This document shows, in pieces, positions 1 through 7,380 of a stretch of DNA of 15,942 nt. A program made the position numbers and the translations under genes. Within the stretch, counting starts at the first letter, position 1, and each line of letters begins with the position of its first letter. The stretch is taken from contig JAEZJL010000136.1 of assembly GCA_023415815.1 (NCBI GenBank), forward strand, positions 1-15,942, read 5' to 3'. The notes under the pieces were generated by a model. It ran no database searches. It saw only the letters and a list, made by a program, of their open reading frames with translations, and was not told the origin of the DNA. The DNA comes from Bacillota bacterium. Lineage in GTDB: Bacteria > Bacillota > Clostridia > Acetivibrionales > DTU013.

Positions 1-472
1 GAAGATCTACCATGCCCTCTCCCCCGAATAATTCCGACATGGCGCTTATCAGGCCGAACTGGGGGTCATAGGTATATTTGAACAGAAAGCCGATGGCGAC
101 GGACGACATCAGCAGGGGCAGGAAATAGACGGTCTTCAGGAAATTGAGCTTTTTCCCGCCCAGGTCCAGCATATAGGCGATCGCCACCGCAATCGGCAGC
201 TGGATCAGTATCGACAGGGCGACAATCATCAGATTGTTCAAAAAGGCCTTGTAGAAGGTGGCGTCCGCAGCCAGCGCCAGCCAGTTTTCAAGGCCTGTGA
301 ATTTTTTGGCGGAACTGATTCCGTTCCAGGTATGCAGGCTCAGCCAGAATGATTCCGCTATGGGATAGAGGATGAATACCGAAATGAAAAATATCACCGG
401 CGTGAGGAAAACCGCTGCTGCAATAAGAGTGCCCTGCTTTTTTACGCTTGCTAACGATCGTCCGGAATACAT
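1..472 (-). CDS. ABC transporter permease, MalF/UgpA type (CUT1 family), 3' part outside the window
   Basis: Partial gene entering from the left edge; about 157 residues are visible from the N-terminus. The start ATG (472-470) follows a good GGAGG site six bases upstream. The protein begins MYSGRSLASVKKQG, then a hydrophobic segment ending in FILYPIAESFWLSL, the usual first membrane helix of sugar ABC permeases. The phrase FTGLENW and the segment YFLPLLMSSVAIGFLFKYTYD are typical of MalF-like subunits. The EAA loop that contacts the ATPase lies beyond the edge. It is the membrane channel partner of the binding protein encoded just upstream (577-1956), about 105 bases away across a stem-loop. 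A second permease probably follows outside the window. Family assignment is firm; substrate is unknown. Confidence 0.9.
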   Translation of the reverse strand, partial: MYSGRSLASVKKQGTLIAAAVFLTPVIFFISVFILYPIAESFWLSLHTWNGISSAKKFTGLENWLALAADATFYKAFLNNLMIVALSILIQLPIAVAIAYMLDLGGKKLNFLKTVYFLPLLMSSVAIGFLFKYTYDPQFGLISAMSELFGGEGMVDL

Positions 473-511
473 TGCTTTTCCTCCCAGCTGTTAATGTTAT
501 AAAAAAAGGAT

Positions 512-555
512 AATTGATTGAGCGCTTATCCGTGTAAATAAGCGCCCAATCAATT
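512..555 (-). terminator. Intercistronic stem-loop with U-tract between binding-protein and permease genes
   Basis: On the minus-strand transcript, 18-base arms (555-538 and 529-512, plus-strand left arm AATTGATTGAGCGCTTAT) pair completely with one G-U wobble around an 8-base loop. A run of seven U follows four bases after the stem (507-501 on the plus strand). This is a good intrinsic terminator or attenuator. It sits between the binding protein and its permease, where partial termination or 3' protection would raise binding-protein output. Confidence 0.7.
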
Positions 556-576
556 TATATGCGTTGAGCCGGGCCT

Positions 577-1956
577 TTATTTGCTGTAGAACTTGGCGGC
601 GGCCGCTTCCATCTCCTTGTTGACCTGCTCGGGCGTTTTCTGCAGGCCGAATATTGCCTGGGACGTGTCCTTGTGCACCTGGGCAAGCTCCGGCGGGAGA
701 TACTGGTCGTACCACAGCTGGACGGTCGGAGCCTTTTCAACCGACGCGAGCACCGCCTGGAGCAGGGGGTCGCTGACCTTTACACCCTTAAGAGGGGGAA
801 TTTTTCCGGCCTCCGTGCGCTTTGCCGCCGCCGTGTCGTCTATCAGATAGGTGACGGCCTTGAAGGCGGCGGGGACATTTTTGCAGGAGGAGGCTACCGA
901 GTAGAAATTATCGCCCACCGTACCGACGACCGAGTTGGGCTCTCCCTTTCCGCCCTCAATGGCCGGGAACGGGAAGGAGCCTATCTTGCTTATGAAGTCC
1001 TTGTTTTCGCCGGTGACCGTGGATATGAACCAGGAGCCCATGAGGATCATGGCCGCTTTGCCGGTGTACAGAAGAGTACGGGATTGCCCGGAGTCTTCGT
1101 CAAGCCCATTGAAGCCTTTATTGAAATAATCCTTTTTGACCCAATCCTGTATGATGGCGCCGGCCTGTGTGAACGACTCGTTCTCAAATGAGCCCGTGCG
1201 GGCTGCCGCGGCGTTGAAAACGCCTGCTCCGCCGGTCCTGTCGGCCAGGTACATATAGTACATCGAGCCGGTCCACTGCGTTTTGTTTGCCAGCGAGAAC
1301 GGAATGATCCCGTTCTTTTTCAGGGTTTCACAGATGGCTTCCAGCTCCTTTGTGGTCGTCGGAGCCTGGAGGCTGTATTTTGCAAATAAGTCTTTATTGT
1401 AGAAAAACATTGCAACCGACACGTTTTCAACGGGGACAGCCCAAATTTTATCCTTGTAGGAGGCCTGGCTGACGGCCGCGTCCATGAAGCGGCCCTTATA
1501 GTTGTCCGCGTTCATCAGCTCGGTCAGGTCGGCAAGCTTGCCGGACTCGACATATTCGTTCATCGGTCCGCCCGACCAGTGCGGGAAGATGTCCGGCGTT
1601 GTTCCCGAGCTCATGGCGATCTGGAGCTTGGTTTTAAATGCGTCGTTCTGTATTACCGAAACCTCGACCTTGCTGTTGGGGTTGTCGGCCATATAGCGGT
1701 TCACACTGTCCTGAATGATGGTCGGCATGGGCTCGGTGGTCTGAATGTGCCACAGTGCCAGCGAGACATTTTCAGCGGCGGGAGCGGGCTCTGCCGGAGC
1801 CGAAGCCTCCTCCGCAGGCTCGGCGGCCTGTGCCTCGGCCGAAGCCTCGGGGGCGGGAGATGCGGCCTGATCCGTCTTTGCGCCGCAGGCCGCCATGGAA
1901 GCAACCAGCATCACAGCCAGGACGCCGGCCAGAATTTTACGGATTATTTTTCCCAT
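577..1956 (-). CDS. Extracellular solute-binding lipoprotein of a CUT1 sugar ABC transporter
   Basis: 459 residues starting at ATG 1956, chosen because AAAGGAGG lies just upstream and the protein then opens with a lipoprotein signal peptide: basic MGKIIRK, a hydrophobic core, and lipobox MAAC with the lipidated Cys at residue 24. Upstream extension in the same frame to 2082 would destroy the signal peptide. An Ala/Pro/Glu-rich tether (about residues 28-60) follows. The mature part matches family 1 extracellular solute-binding proteins, with features such as NPNSKVEVSVI, SGTTPDIFPHWSGG, VPVENVSVAMFFYNKDLFAKY and MGSWFISTV. It would capture a sugar-like solute outside the membrane for the permease encoded next (1-472). 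A LacI-type half-site lies about 45 bases upstream of the start. The ligand cannot be told from sequence; it could differ from that of the second binding protein at 6047. Confidence 0.93.
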   Translation of the reverse strand: MGKIIRKILAGVLAVMLVASMAACGAKTDQAASPAPEASAEAQAAEPAEEASAPAEPAPAAENVSLALWHIQTTEPMPTIIQDSVNRYMADNPNSKVEVSVIQNDAFKTKLQIAMSSGTTPDIFPHWSGGPMNEYVESGKLADLTELMNADNYKGRFMDAAVSQASYKDKIWAVPVENVSVAMFFYNKDLFAKYSLQAPTTTKELEAICETLKKNGIIPFSLANKTQWTGSMYYMYLADRTGGAGVFNAAAARTGSFENESFTQAGAIIQDWVKKDYFNKGFNGLDEDSGQSRTLLYTGKAAMILMGSWFISTVTGENKDFISKIGSFPFPAIEGGKGEPNSVVGTVGDNFYSVASSCKNVPAAFKAVTYLIDDTAAAKRTEAGKIPPLKGVKVSDPLLQAVLASVEKAPTVQLWYDQYLPPELAQVHKDTSQAIFGLQKTPEQVNKEMEAAAAKFYSK

Positions 1957-2000
1957 TGTAACGCCTCCTTTATTTATTTGCTGTAATGATACCACAGGCT

Positions 2001-2014
2001 CCGGAACGTTAGAA
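2001..2014 (-). promoter_or_regulatory. Candidate operator (degenerate) upstream of the minus-strand binding-protein gene
   Basis: Read on the minus strand the site is TTCTAACGTTCCGG. It shares 10 of 14 bases with the TTGGAACGTTCCAA consensus derived from the boxes at 3508 and 4604, including the whole AACGTTCC core. Only one half is well conserved, so binding could be weak. It lies between a candidate promoter and the start codon, where a bound repressor would block transcription. Confidence 0.45.
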
Positions 2015-2020
2015 TTTAGA

Positions 2021-2051
2021 AAAATAACCAAACAATATAATTTTGTGACAA
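2021..2051 (-). promoter_or_regulatory. Weak candidate promoter for the binding-protein gene at 577-1956
   Basis: On the minus strand, TTGTCA (2051-2046) is a good -35, with TTATTT (2027-2022) 18 bases later as a poor -10. An alternative -10, TATATT (2039-2034), is better but lacks a clear -35. Either would start transcription just upstream of or at the operator-like box 2001-2014. Confidence 0.3.
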
Positions 2052-2110
2052 TCATGAAAACGGACATGGGAGGCAGGCTCAAGGCTGGGCCATGAGCCTT
2101 TCAGCAAGGT

Positions 2111-2138
2111 TACTGTTTTATCTGCTTTTACTGTTTTA
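2111..2138. repeat. Direct repeat TACTGTTTTA, two copies 18 bases apart
   Basis: TACTGTTTTA occurs exactly at 2111-2120 and 2129-2138. The second copy runs into CTGTT-TT-AACAG (2131-2142), a short inverted repeat. The 18-base offset is somewhat under two helical turns. It lies upstream of the binding-protein promoter in the otherwise gene-free 1957-2298 interval and could be an activator site; no regulator can be assigned. Confidence 0.35.
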
Positions 2139-2212
2139 ACAGAAATGTCTTCAATTAAATACGGTTTGTTTGAAATACTCCTGAAATGCGGTCAATGCTT
2201 TCCGAGGTTCCA

Positions 2213-2254
2213 GCCGGGTATAGGAGCTGCCTTCCGGCAGTCCTTATACCCGGC
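2213..2254. other. Strong stem-loop downstream of the minus-strand alcohol dehydrogenase
   Basis: Arms of 19 bases (2213-2231 and 2236-2254) with a TTCC loop; the outer ten bases GCCGGGTATA pair perfectly and the inner part has three mismatches. No T-run follows on either strand, so it is not a classic intrinsic terminator. It may be a transcript-end stabiliser or a REP-like remnant. It lies 45 bases past the stop of the gene 2299-3309. Confidence 0.55.
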
Positions 2255-2267
2255 AGGATCACTTCCA

Positions 2268-2297
2268 AACCGGCCGGAGCCGGTGGTTATACCGGTT
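2268..2297. other. GC-rich inverted repeat adjoining the alcohol dehydrogenase stop codon
   Basis: AACCGG (2268-2273) and CCGGTT (2292-2297) pair, and further CCGG blocks lie between them. It directly abuts the TAG stop at 2301-2299 on the minus strand. With the hairpin 2213-2254 it forms two tandem structures after the gene. There is no U-tract. Confidence 0.35.
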
Positions 2298-2298
2298 A

Positions 2299-3309
2299 CT
2301 AATCAATCTTTATCTGGACCTTCATCAAATCCGGGCTCTTAGGCGCGGACAGAAAATCCACGGCCTCCTCCAGGGATATTGTCTTCGATATGAGATGGTT
2401 TACCTTGATTCTTCCTTCCTTTATCCAGTTGAATGCCGGAATGAAGGTGTAATTGATAGCCATTGAGCCGAGGATCGTCCAGTCCCTGTTATACAGCTTG
2501 AATGGGCTTATCTGCACCTTTGCGGTGTCCGGAGTGACTCCGAACTGCAGGTATTTCGCCATAGCCCCCATGTAGTCAAAGGCCTTTTCCACCACCGCGG
2601 GGATGCCCGTAGCGTCTATTACCACGTCAAAGCCGTCCGGATATTTTTCCCTGCCGAGCACCGCTTCGGCGTCCCTGCTCAGCACGCCTTTGGTAGCTCC
2701 ATACTCGAGCGCCAATTCCAGCTTCTTCTGATCCACGTCGACCACCACAAGCTCGGACGCCCCCAGGTGCGCCAGCGCTTGCACCAGCTGCTGTCCCATC
2801 GCGCCGGCCCCGAAGAGCAGCACGCGGTCGGCGGCCTTCAACGCAAGCCTGTTCATCCCGTGAACCATGCACGCTACCGGTTCTACAAACGCCGCCGTCT
2901 CAAAGGACATGCCGTCCGGAAGCTTGAGAACATTTCTGGCCGGCACCTTGACATATTCCGCAAAGCAACCGTCGACGGTATTGCCCAGCGCGCCCCAGTT
3001 TTTGCAGTGGTTGCCCCTGTGGGTCAGGCAGGGCTCGCATTCCCCGCAGAACAGCGACGGGTCCGCAGTCACGCGGTCTCCGGGCTTGAAGCCCTTGACG
3101 CCCTCTCCCACCCTGTCGATGATTCCTGAGAATTCATGTCCGGGTATGATCGGATAAGGCGAAAGGAATTCGCCCGCATAGATATGGAAGTCCGTCCCGC
3201 AGACCCCCACGTTCTTCACCTTGATCACAACGTCGTCCTGCCCGCATTCCGGGTATTTAACATCCTTTATCGATGCTTTGTAAGGTCCTTCGATTACTAG
3301 TGCTTTCAT
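2299..3309 (-). CDS. Zinc-dependent medium-chain alcohol/polyol dehydrogenase (sorbitol/threonine dehydrogenase-like)
   Basis: 336 residues, normal length for the MDR family. It would oxidise a secondary alcohol to a ketone using NAD+ in the cytoplasm. Visible motifs: GVCGTD with the catalytic zinc Cys37, GHEFSG with His58-Glu59, structural zinc cysteines 88, 91, 94 and 102, and Glu143 in FVEPVACMVHG. A Rossmann GAGAMG lies at 167-172, with Asp191 at the end of the second strand, which favours NAD over NADP. Start ATG 3309 is preceded by a G-run ribosome site and matches the usual MKAL opening. It is divergent from the LacI regulator and has its own TATAAT -10. A paralogue of the same length with the same ligand pattern is at 12182-13192. 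Similar proteins act on sorbitol, L-iditol, threonine or galactitol-phosphate; the actual substrate is not determined. Confidence 0.93.
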   Translation of the reverse strand: MKALVIEGPYKASIKDVKYPECGQDDVVIKVKNVGVCGTDFHIYAGEFLSPYPIIPGHEFSGIIDRVGEGVKGFKPGDRVTADPSLFCGECEPCLTHRGNHCKNWGALGNTVDGCFAEYVKVPARNVLKLPDGMSFETAAFVEPVACMVHGMNRLALKAADRVLLFGAGAMGQQLVQALAHLGASELVVVDVDQKKLELALEYGATKGVLSRDAEAVLGREKYPDGFDVVIDATGIPAVVEKAFDYMGAMAKYLQFGVTPDTAKVQISPFKLYNRDWTILGSMAINYTFIPAFNWIKEGRIKVNHLISKTISLEEAVDFLSAPKSPDLMKVQIKID

Positions 3310-3327
3310 TAAAATACCCCCGTCCTT

Positions 3328-3348
3328 TAATAAGATTATCTTATTATA
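3328..3348 (-). promoter_or_regulatory. -10 element overlapped by a perfect 19-bp palindrome, upstream of the minus-strand alcohol dehydrogenase
   Basis: TATAAT occurs on the minus strand at 3348-3343, about 34 bases before the ATG at 3309; the -35 (TATCAA, 3371-3366) is poor. TAATAAGATTATCTTATTA (3328-3346) is a perfect odd palindrome overlapping the -10 and the expected start point. That is a classic repressor position, but the sequence does not resemble the CG-centred LacI boxes here, so another regulator may bind. Confidence 0.5.
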
Positions 3349-3355
3349 CTACATT

Positions 3356-3463
3356 TTATGTCTACTTGATATGCGCCGCTGCCTATTTGCAAAACCTGCC
3401 GTGCTGTCTGCTATGGGTCTTTAAGCCGATCTTAAATGTTTTTACACCTAACTTATGTCTACT
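3356..3463. repeat. Direct repeat TTATGTCTACT, two copies in the divergent intergenic region
   Basis: Exact 11-base copies at 3356-3366 and 3453-3463, the same way round and 97 bases apart. One lies just upstream of each divergent promoter (alcohol dehydrogenase on the minus strand, regulator on the plus strand). They may be activator sites or chance. The rest of 3310-3534 holds the promoters and operator listed separately, and no gene. Confidence 0.35.
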
Positions 3464-3473
3464 AAGATTACGC

Positions 3474-3502
3474 TTGACAACAGAAGGCGGTTCTGTTAAT
3501 CT
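3474..3502 (+). promoter_or_regulatory. Promoter of the LacI-family regulator gene
   Basis: Consensus TTGACA (3474-3479), 17-base spacer, then TAATCT (3497-3502) as a moderate -10. Transcription would begin near 3509, inside the operator at 3508-3521, consistent with autorepression. Confidence 0.55.
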
Positions 3503-3507
3503 AATTA

Positions 3508-3521
3508 TAGGAACGTTCCAA
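3508..3521 (+). promoter_or_regulatory. LacI-type operator upstream of the regulator (autoregulatory site)
   Basis: TAGGAACGTTCCAA contains the perfect palindrome GGAACGTTCC (3510-3519) with the CG centre typical of LacI/GalR-family sites. It sits at the predicted transcription start, 13 bases before the ATG. It matches the box at 4604-4617 in 12 of 14 bases. Confidence 0.65.
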
Positions 3522-3534
3522 TTGGGGGTCAACG

Positions 3535-4569
3535 ATGGCGGCGACAATCATCGATGTAGCGCGAAAGGCCGGTGTATCGAAAAGCACGGTTTCACTTGTC
3601 ATTAACAACAGCACCGCTGTGAAGCTGGAAACGAAGTATAAGGTTCTCGAGGCTATCGAGGAGCTTGGCTACGTGCCCAATATGAACGCACGCGGGCTCA
3701 CCGCCAAAAAGACCAATATTCTCGGCGTTCTGACCATGGTTGAAGGCCTGTTTCACAAGTCCTACAATTTCGATTCCGATACGGAGGTATTCTCCTACGA
3801 TATAAGCACCGGCATACCGAAGGGATTGGCAAATACCGATTACGGCCTGCTGAACGAACGGTACTGCATCTTTGAAAACAACAACGAGCTTCCTCAGCTG
3901 GTCAAGAGCAACCGGATCGACGGCCTCTTCATCATCGGCGGCCTCTTCAGCGATGAATTCGCCGAAAAAATAAGAGCCTGCGGCATACCTGCGGTCGTTG
4001 TAGGCAGACTGCACGAATTTTTCGATTCCGTCACAGCGGACGTGGAGCAGGGCGCCTTTCTTTCGGCAAGCCACCTGCTCGCTACCGGCCATAAAAAGCT
4101 GTGCTACATCAACTGTCCAGTCGCGTTCCGCACCAATATCGACCGCTTCGAGGGCTTCCAAAAGGCCATCGAGGCCTCGGAAAGCAAGCCGGACGCAAAA
4201 TGGACGGTAAATACCCTGCACAACACGGGCGCGGGCGGTTATCTCGCCATCAAGGAAATCTGGGAATCCGGCGCGCGTCCGGACGGCATCCTTGCGGCCA
4301 ACGACAGCATCGCCCTGGGTATCATGCGCTACCTGTACGAGCAAAGGGTCCATATCCCCGAGGATATCTCCATCATCGGCTATGAAGATTCGGTGCTTTC
4401 CGGATATTCCGCTCCCGCCCTGTCCTCGGTGAACATCAACAAGCAGCGCATCGGAGAAGAGGCCTGCCGGATCCTTTTAAACCGCATTGACCGCCCCAAA
4501 TCCAAAAGAGTTCAACTGATACTTCCCACGACACTGGTGCTCAGAGATTCGGTAACAAACAGAATATAA
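3535..4569 (+). CDS. LacI-family transcriptional regulator
   Basis: 344 residues, the usual LacI/GalR length. The N-terminal helix-turn-helix is clear: TIIDVARKAGVSKSTVSLVI (residues 4-23). The hinge GYVPNMNARGL (45-55) matches the family pattern YxPNxxAR. The rest is a periplasmic-binding-protein-like sensor domain, with ILGVLTMVEG, IDGLFIIGG, PDGILAANDSIALGIMRYL and a C-terminal LPTTLVLRDS. It is expected to bind DNA as a dimer and release it on binding a sugar-like effector, probably the compound imported by the flanking transporters. It lies between the two divergent arms, and copies of one CG-centred box precede it, the FAD gene and (weakly) the minus-strand binding protein. ATG 3535 follows a GGGGG site and gives the standard short lead before the first helix. 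Repressor rather than activator is inference from the site positions. Confidence 0.95.
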   Translation: MAATIIDVARKAGVSKSTVSLVINNSTAVKLETKYKVLEAIEELGYVPNMNARGLTAKKTNILGVLTMVEGLFHKSYNFDSDTEVFSYDISTGIPKGLANTDYGLLNERYCIFENNNELPQLVKSNRIDGLFIIGGLFSDEFAEKIRACGIPAVVVGRLHEFFDSVTADVEQGAFLSASHLLATGHKKLCYINCPVAFRTNIDRFEGFQKAIEASESKPDAKWTVNTLHNTGAGGYLAIKEIWESGARPDGILAANDSIALGIMRYLYEQRVHIPEDISIIGYEDSVLSGYSAPALSSVNINKQRIGEEACRILLNRIDRPKSKRVQLILPTTLVLRDSVTNRI

Positions 4570-4574
4570 AATAC

Positions 4575-4604
4575 TTAAGAAAATTTAAAAATTTGCCCAA
4601 TATT
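4575..4604 (+). promoter_or_regulatory. Weak candidate promoter of the FAD/transporter operon
   Basis: TTAAGA (4575-4580) and AATATT (4599-4604) with an 18-base AT-rich spacer are the best pair in the 79 bases between the regulator stop and the first FAD gene. No terminator is visible here, so read-through from the regulator is also possible. Confidence 0.3.
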
Positions 4605-4617
4605 TGGAGCGTTCCAA
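4604..4617 (+). promoter_or_regulatory. LacI-type operator upstream of the FAD/transporter operon
   Basis: TTGGAGCGTTCCAA is a 14-base palindrome around a CG centre with a single mismatched pair. It lies 32 bases before ATG 4649, over the predicted start of transcription, and matches the autoregulatory box at 3508-3521 in 12 of 14 bases. Confidence 0.65.
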
Positions 4618-4648
4618 GTACTCAAACTACAAGGAGGAAGGCTTTTAT

Positions 4649-6028
4649 ATGTGTGCAGTTGCTTACAGAAATGAGATCCCGCTTTTGGACAAATACGACG
4701 TCCTGGTGGCGGGCGGAGGTCCCGCCGGAATAGCGGCGGCCGTCGCCGCGGCAAGAAACGGGGCAAAGACGCTCCTCATTGAACGGAACGGCTTCGTAGG
4801 CGGCATGGCGACCGCCGCGCTCATCGGTCCGTTTATGACCAGCTATGACGGCAGGGGTGAAAGGCAGATCATCAAGGGCATCTTCGACGAGCTTGTGAGA
4901 AAGCTTGAGGCGGCGGGAGGCGCGATTCACCCCTCCAGGGTCGGATGGGCGACTTCCCACGCCGCGTTTATAAGGATCGGGCATGACCACGTCACTCCCT
5001 TCGATTCCGAAATACTTAAGATCGTCGCCGAGGACATGCTGACGGAAAGCGGCGTAGATCTGCTTTACTATACGCAGTTCGTCGACTGCGTCATGGAGGG
5101 CGGACGCATCAAAACCGTTATCGCGGCCCGTAAGGAGGGCCTTTGCGCCATTGAAGCCGGCGTGGTCGTCGATTGCACCGGCGACGCCGATGTCGCCGAA
5201 AAGGCCGGCGTCCCCATCTTTAAGGGCAGCAGGCTGAACAACGGCACGCAGCCTTCCACGATGTTCTTCCGCGTGTGCAATGTCGATTCGGACCGGGTCT
5301 ACAAATATGTCGAGGAATGCAAGGACTTGATGGGAAAACCGTTTTCCGGCATCTTCAGCTGGCTTATCGAGGAAGGACGAAAAACCGGGGAATGGGATAT
5401 AAAGCGTGATGAAATGGGGACGTACGAGACAAACCACAAGGGCGAGTGGAAGCTGAACACGACCCGCGTCACCGATATCGACGGCACAAAGAGCTCAGAC
5501 CTTACCCACGCGTCCATCGAAGGACGGAAGCAGGTGAGGAAGGTCTTCAAATTCCTGCGGGAGCATGTGCCGGGCTTTGAGAATGCGAAAATGATGGATA
5601 CCGGTTCTGTTATAGGAATAAGGGAGTCCAGACATATTATAGGCAAATATGTCATCACGAAGGAGGATGTAATGAGCTCGCGGACCTTTGACGACGATAT
5701 CCTCCTCTGTTCAAATGCGATCGATATTCATGCCGACGACGGTTCCGGGGGAGAATACCATGTGGTCGACAAATGGTACGGCATACCTTACCGTTCCCTG
5801 ATCCCGCAAAACTGCGATAATCTCCTTGTCGCAGGCAGGTCGGTATCGGCCGAATCGGAGGCTGTGGCCGCCTTCAGGGTGATGCCTCCCTGCTTCGGGA
5901 TCGGCCAGGCGGCAGGTACGGCGGCGGCGATCTGTGCCAAGGGCAATGTTACGCCGGAGGCCCTGTCTGTTCCTCAGCTGCAAAAAACCCTGATCAGTCA
6001 GGATGTTTTTTTGGACAAACTCATATAA
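4649..6028 (+). CDS. FAD-dependent oxidoreductase (FAD_oxidored/PF12831-like), paralogue 1
   Basis: 459 residues from ATG 4649, chosen because AAGGAGG lies 9-15 bases upstream; the frame is open back to 4604 but that stretch is the operator and leader. A Rossmann FAD-binding fold opens the protein: GGGPAG at 22-27 and the ribose-binding Glu45 in LLIERNGFVGG. Further hallmarks are DCTGDAD (175-181), GIRESRHIIG (from 323), GRSVSAE (from 396) and GIGQAAGTAAA with GQAAG at 419-423, which closes the FAD site. No iron-sulfur cysteine cluster, signal peptide or membrane helix is seen, so it should be a cytoplasmic flavoenzyme. It is the first gene of the plus-strand operon, 18 bases ahead of a sugar-binding lipoprotein. 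The family is widespread and mostly uncharacterised; oxidation of a hydroxylated imported compound is inferred from context. Confidence 0.88.
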   Translation: MCAVAYRNEIPLLDKYDVLVAGGGPAGIAAAVAAARNGAKTLLIERNGFVGGMATAALIGPFMTSYDGRGERQIIKGIFDELVRKLEAAGGAIHPSRVGWATSHAAFIRIGHDHVTPFDSEILKIVAEDMLTESGVDLLYYTQFVDCVMEGGRIKTVIAARKEGLCAIEAGVVVDCTGDADVAEKAGVPIFKGSRLNNGTQPSTMFFRVCNVDSDRVYKYVEECKDLMGKPFSGIFSWLIEEGRKTGEWDIKRDEMGTYETNHKGEWKLNTTRVTDIDGTKSSDLTHASIEGRKQVRKVFKFLREHVPGFENAKMMDTGSVIGIRESRHIIGKYVITKEDVMSSRTFDDDILLCSNAIDIHADDGSGGEYHVVDKWYGIPYRSLIPQNCDNLLVAGRSVSAESEAVAAFRVMPPCFGIGQAAGTAAAICAKGNVTPEALSVPQLQKTLISQDVFLDKLI

Positions 6029-6046
6029 AACAAGGAGGAAGGAAAA

Positions 6047-7366
6047 ATGAAAAGAACAATCTCAGCTGTACTCGCAATGCTCATGGCACTTACGATGATG
6101 CTTTCCGGCTGTGGAAAAACTCAAGCGCCTGCCCAGGCAACCACAGCGGAAGCAACGACGGCATCAACGGCTGCATCAACGGCGGAAACAACCTCCACTC
6201 CCGCGACCCAGAAGGAAAAGGCCACCTACTGGACATGGCTGTCCACACAGCAGCCCGCCATCGATCAATACAATTCGATGCAGGATGAAGTGCAGATCGA
6301 AATCGTACAGATGTCGCATACGGACATTGCGCAGAAGATGATTATCGCATTAGCTTCCGGGACAGGAGCGCCCGACATATTCCAGCAGCCGCAGAGGACC
6401 TTTTCAAATATCTCAAAAACCGAAAAGCTGATGGACCTCACACCGTACATCAAGGATTCCCTCGATAAATTCTCCCCGGCCGTCACCGGCCTGCTCACAT
6501 TCAATGGAAAAATCTACGGCATGGCTCCGGACATATCTCCGGGCGTACTGTGGTATAGAAAAGACATTTTTACCGAAAACGGCATCGGCGAGCTCAAGAC
6601 CTGGAGCGAGTTCCTGAAGGCCGGCGAAACGCTGAAGAAAAAGGGCCTTTACATCATGCCTGTTTTCAACCCCGCAGGCTCATGGGGCGCCAACGCCATC
6701 GCGATGTTCCTGCAGTCCCGCGGCGGCAATTTCTTCACTGAGGACGGCAAGGTAATAAAAAACAACGCAGAGCTCGAATATACGCTGAAATGGTTCAATG
6801 ACGTTCTGAAAAGCGGCATAGGCGAAGGGCTTACCTTCTTCACCCCCGAATTCTGGGGAGAGTTCAAGGCCGGTAAAATCGTCGCATGGCCGATGAATAT
6901 TGCGGAAGGCAACAATCTGAAGAAAAATGCTCCGGAGCTCTCGGGCAAATGGGACGTTATGCCTTTCCCGAAATGGGACGACAAGACCGAGGTGCTGACC
7001 GGCTTCTGGGGCGGCACGGCCATCGGTATCCCTGAAATGTCCCCCGTCAAGGAAAAGGTCGTCAAGTATGCGCAATGGCTGAGCACGACCACCGAGGGAC
7101 AGCAGGCCATGTACTCCTCCTGGGGCTCCGTGCCGAGCAATAACGAAGCCTTGAAGGACCCGTTCTTCTCAAAGGGAGACGAATATTTCTCCGGTTCGAA
7201 TCCGCTGGCAAAGGTCAATGAAACAAAGCCCTTCTACTATTTTGATTTTGCAAAGGTTGAGACGCTCGTAGGAGAGCAGGTCGATCTGATGTTTGCCGGA
7301 CAGCAGGATCCTACAGCCACCGCGCGCAATATCGAGGATTCGATAGCAAAAGCGACAGGCAGATAA
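6047..7366 (+). CDS. Extracellular solute-binding lipoprotein of the second CUT1 ABC transporter
   Basis: 439 residues. ATG 6047 follows AAGGAGGAAGG. Lipoprotein signal: MKRTISAV, a hydrophobic core and lipobox LSGC with Cys22, then a Thr/Ala-rich tether to about residue 60. The mature domain is a family 1 sugar-binding protein (YWTWLSTQQPAIDQYNSMQD, GTGAPDIFQQPQRTF, GVLWYRKDIFTENG, FPKWDDKTEVLTGFWGG, AQWLSTTTEGQQAMYSSWGS). It contains many Trp and Tyr residues, as expected for stacking on sugar rings. It clearly differs from the binding protein at 577-1956, so the two transporters may take different ligands. It lies 18 bases after the FAD gene and is separated from its permeases by a stem-loop. 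Confidence 0.94.
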   Translation: MKRTISAVLAMLMALTMMLSGCGKTQAPAQATTAEATTASTAASTAETTSTPATQKEKATYWTWLSTQQPAIDQYNSMQDEVQIEIVQMSHTDIAQKMIIALASGTGAPDIFQQPQRTFSNISKTEKLMDLTPYIKDSLDKFSPAVTGLLTFNGKIYGMAPDISPGVLWYRKDIFTENGIGELKTWSEFLKAGETLKKKGLYIMPVFNPAGSWGANAIAMFLQSRGGNFFTEDGKVIKNNAELEYTLKWFNDVLKSGIGEGLTFFTPEFWGEFKAGKIVAWPMNIAEGNNLKKNAPELSGKWDVMPFPKWDDKTEVLTGFWGGTAIGIPEMSPVKEKVVKYAQWLSTTTEGQQAMYSSWGSVPSNNEALKDPFFSKGDEYFSGSNPLAKVNETKPFYYFDFAKVETLVGEQVDLMFAGQQDPTATARNIEDSIAKATGR

Positions 7367-7380
7367 AACCGTGCGCTTGA

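Noticed and set aside
516..550. Possible catabolite-repression (cre) sites around the AGCGCTT core
   Set aside because: The match to cre is limited to the core, and the bases are fully explained as arms of the 18-bp terminator-like stem.
1957..2082. N-terminal extension of the minus-strand binding protein to an ATG at 2082
   Set aside because: It would bury the lipoprotein signal peptide and cross the operator and promoter; the ATG at 1956 has a strong ribosome site.
3592..4353. Minus-strand reading frame (253 codons) within the LacI gene
   Set aside because: The plus-strand LacI gene has complete family motifs; the antisense frame has none.
4622..5437. Minus-strand reading frame (271 codons) opposite FAD paralogue 1
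   Set aside because: Antisense shadow of a motif-rich gene; its start lies inside the gene without a ribosome site.
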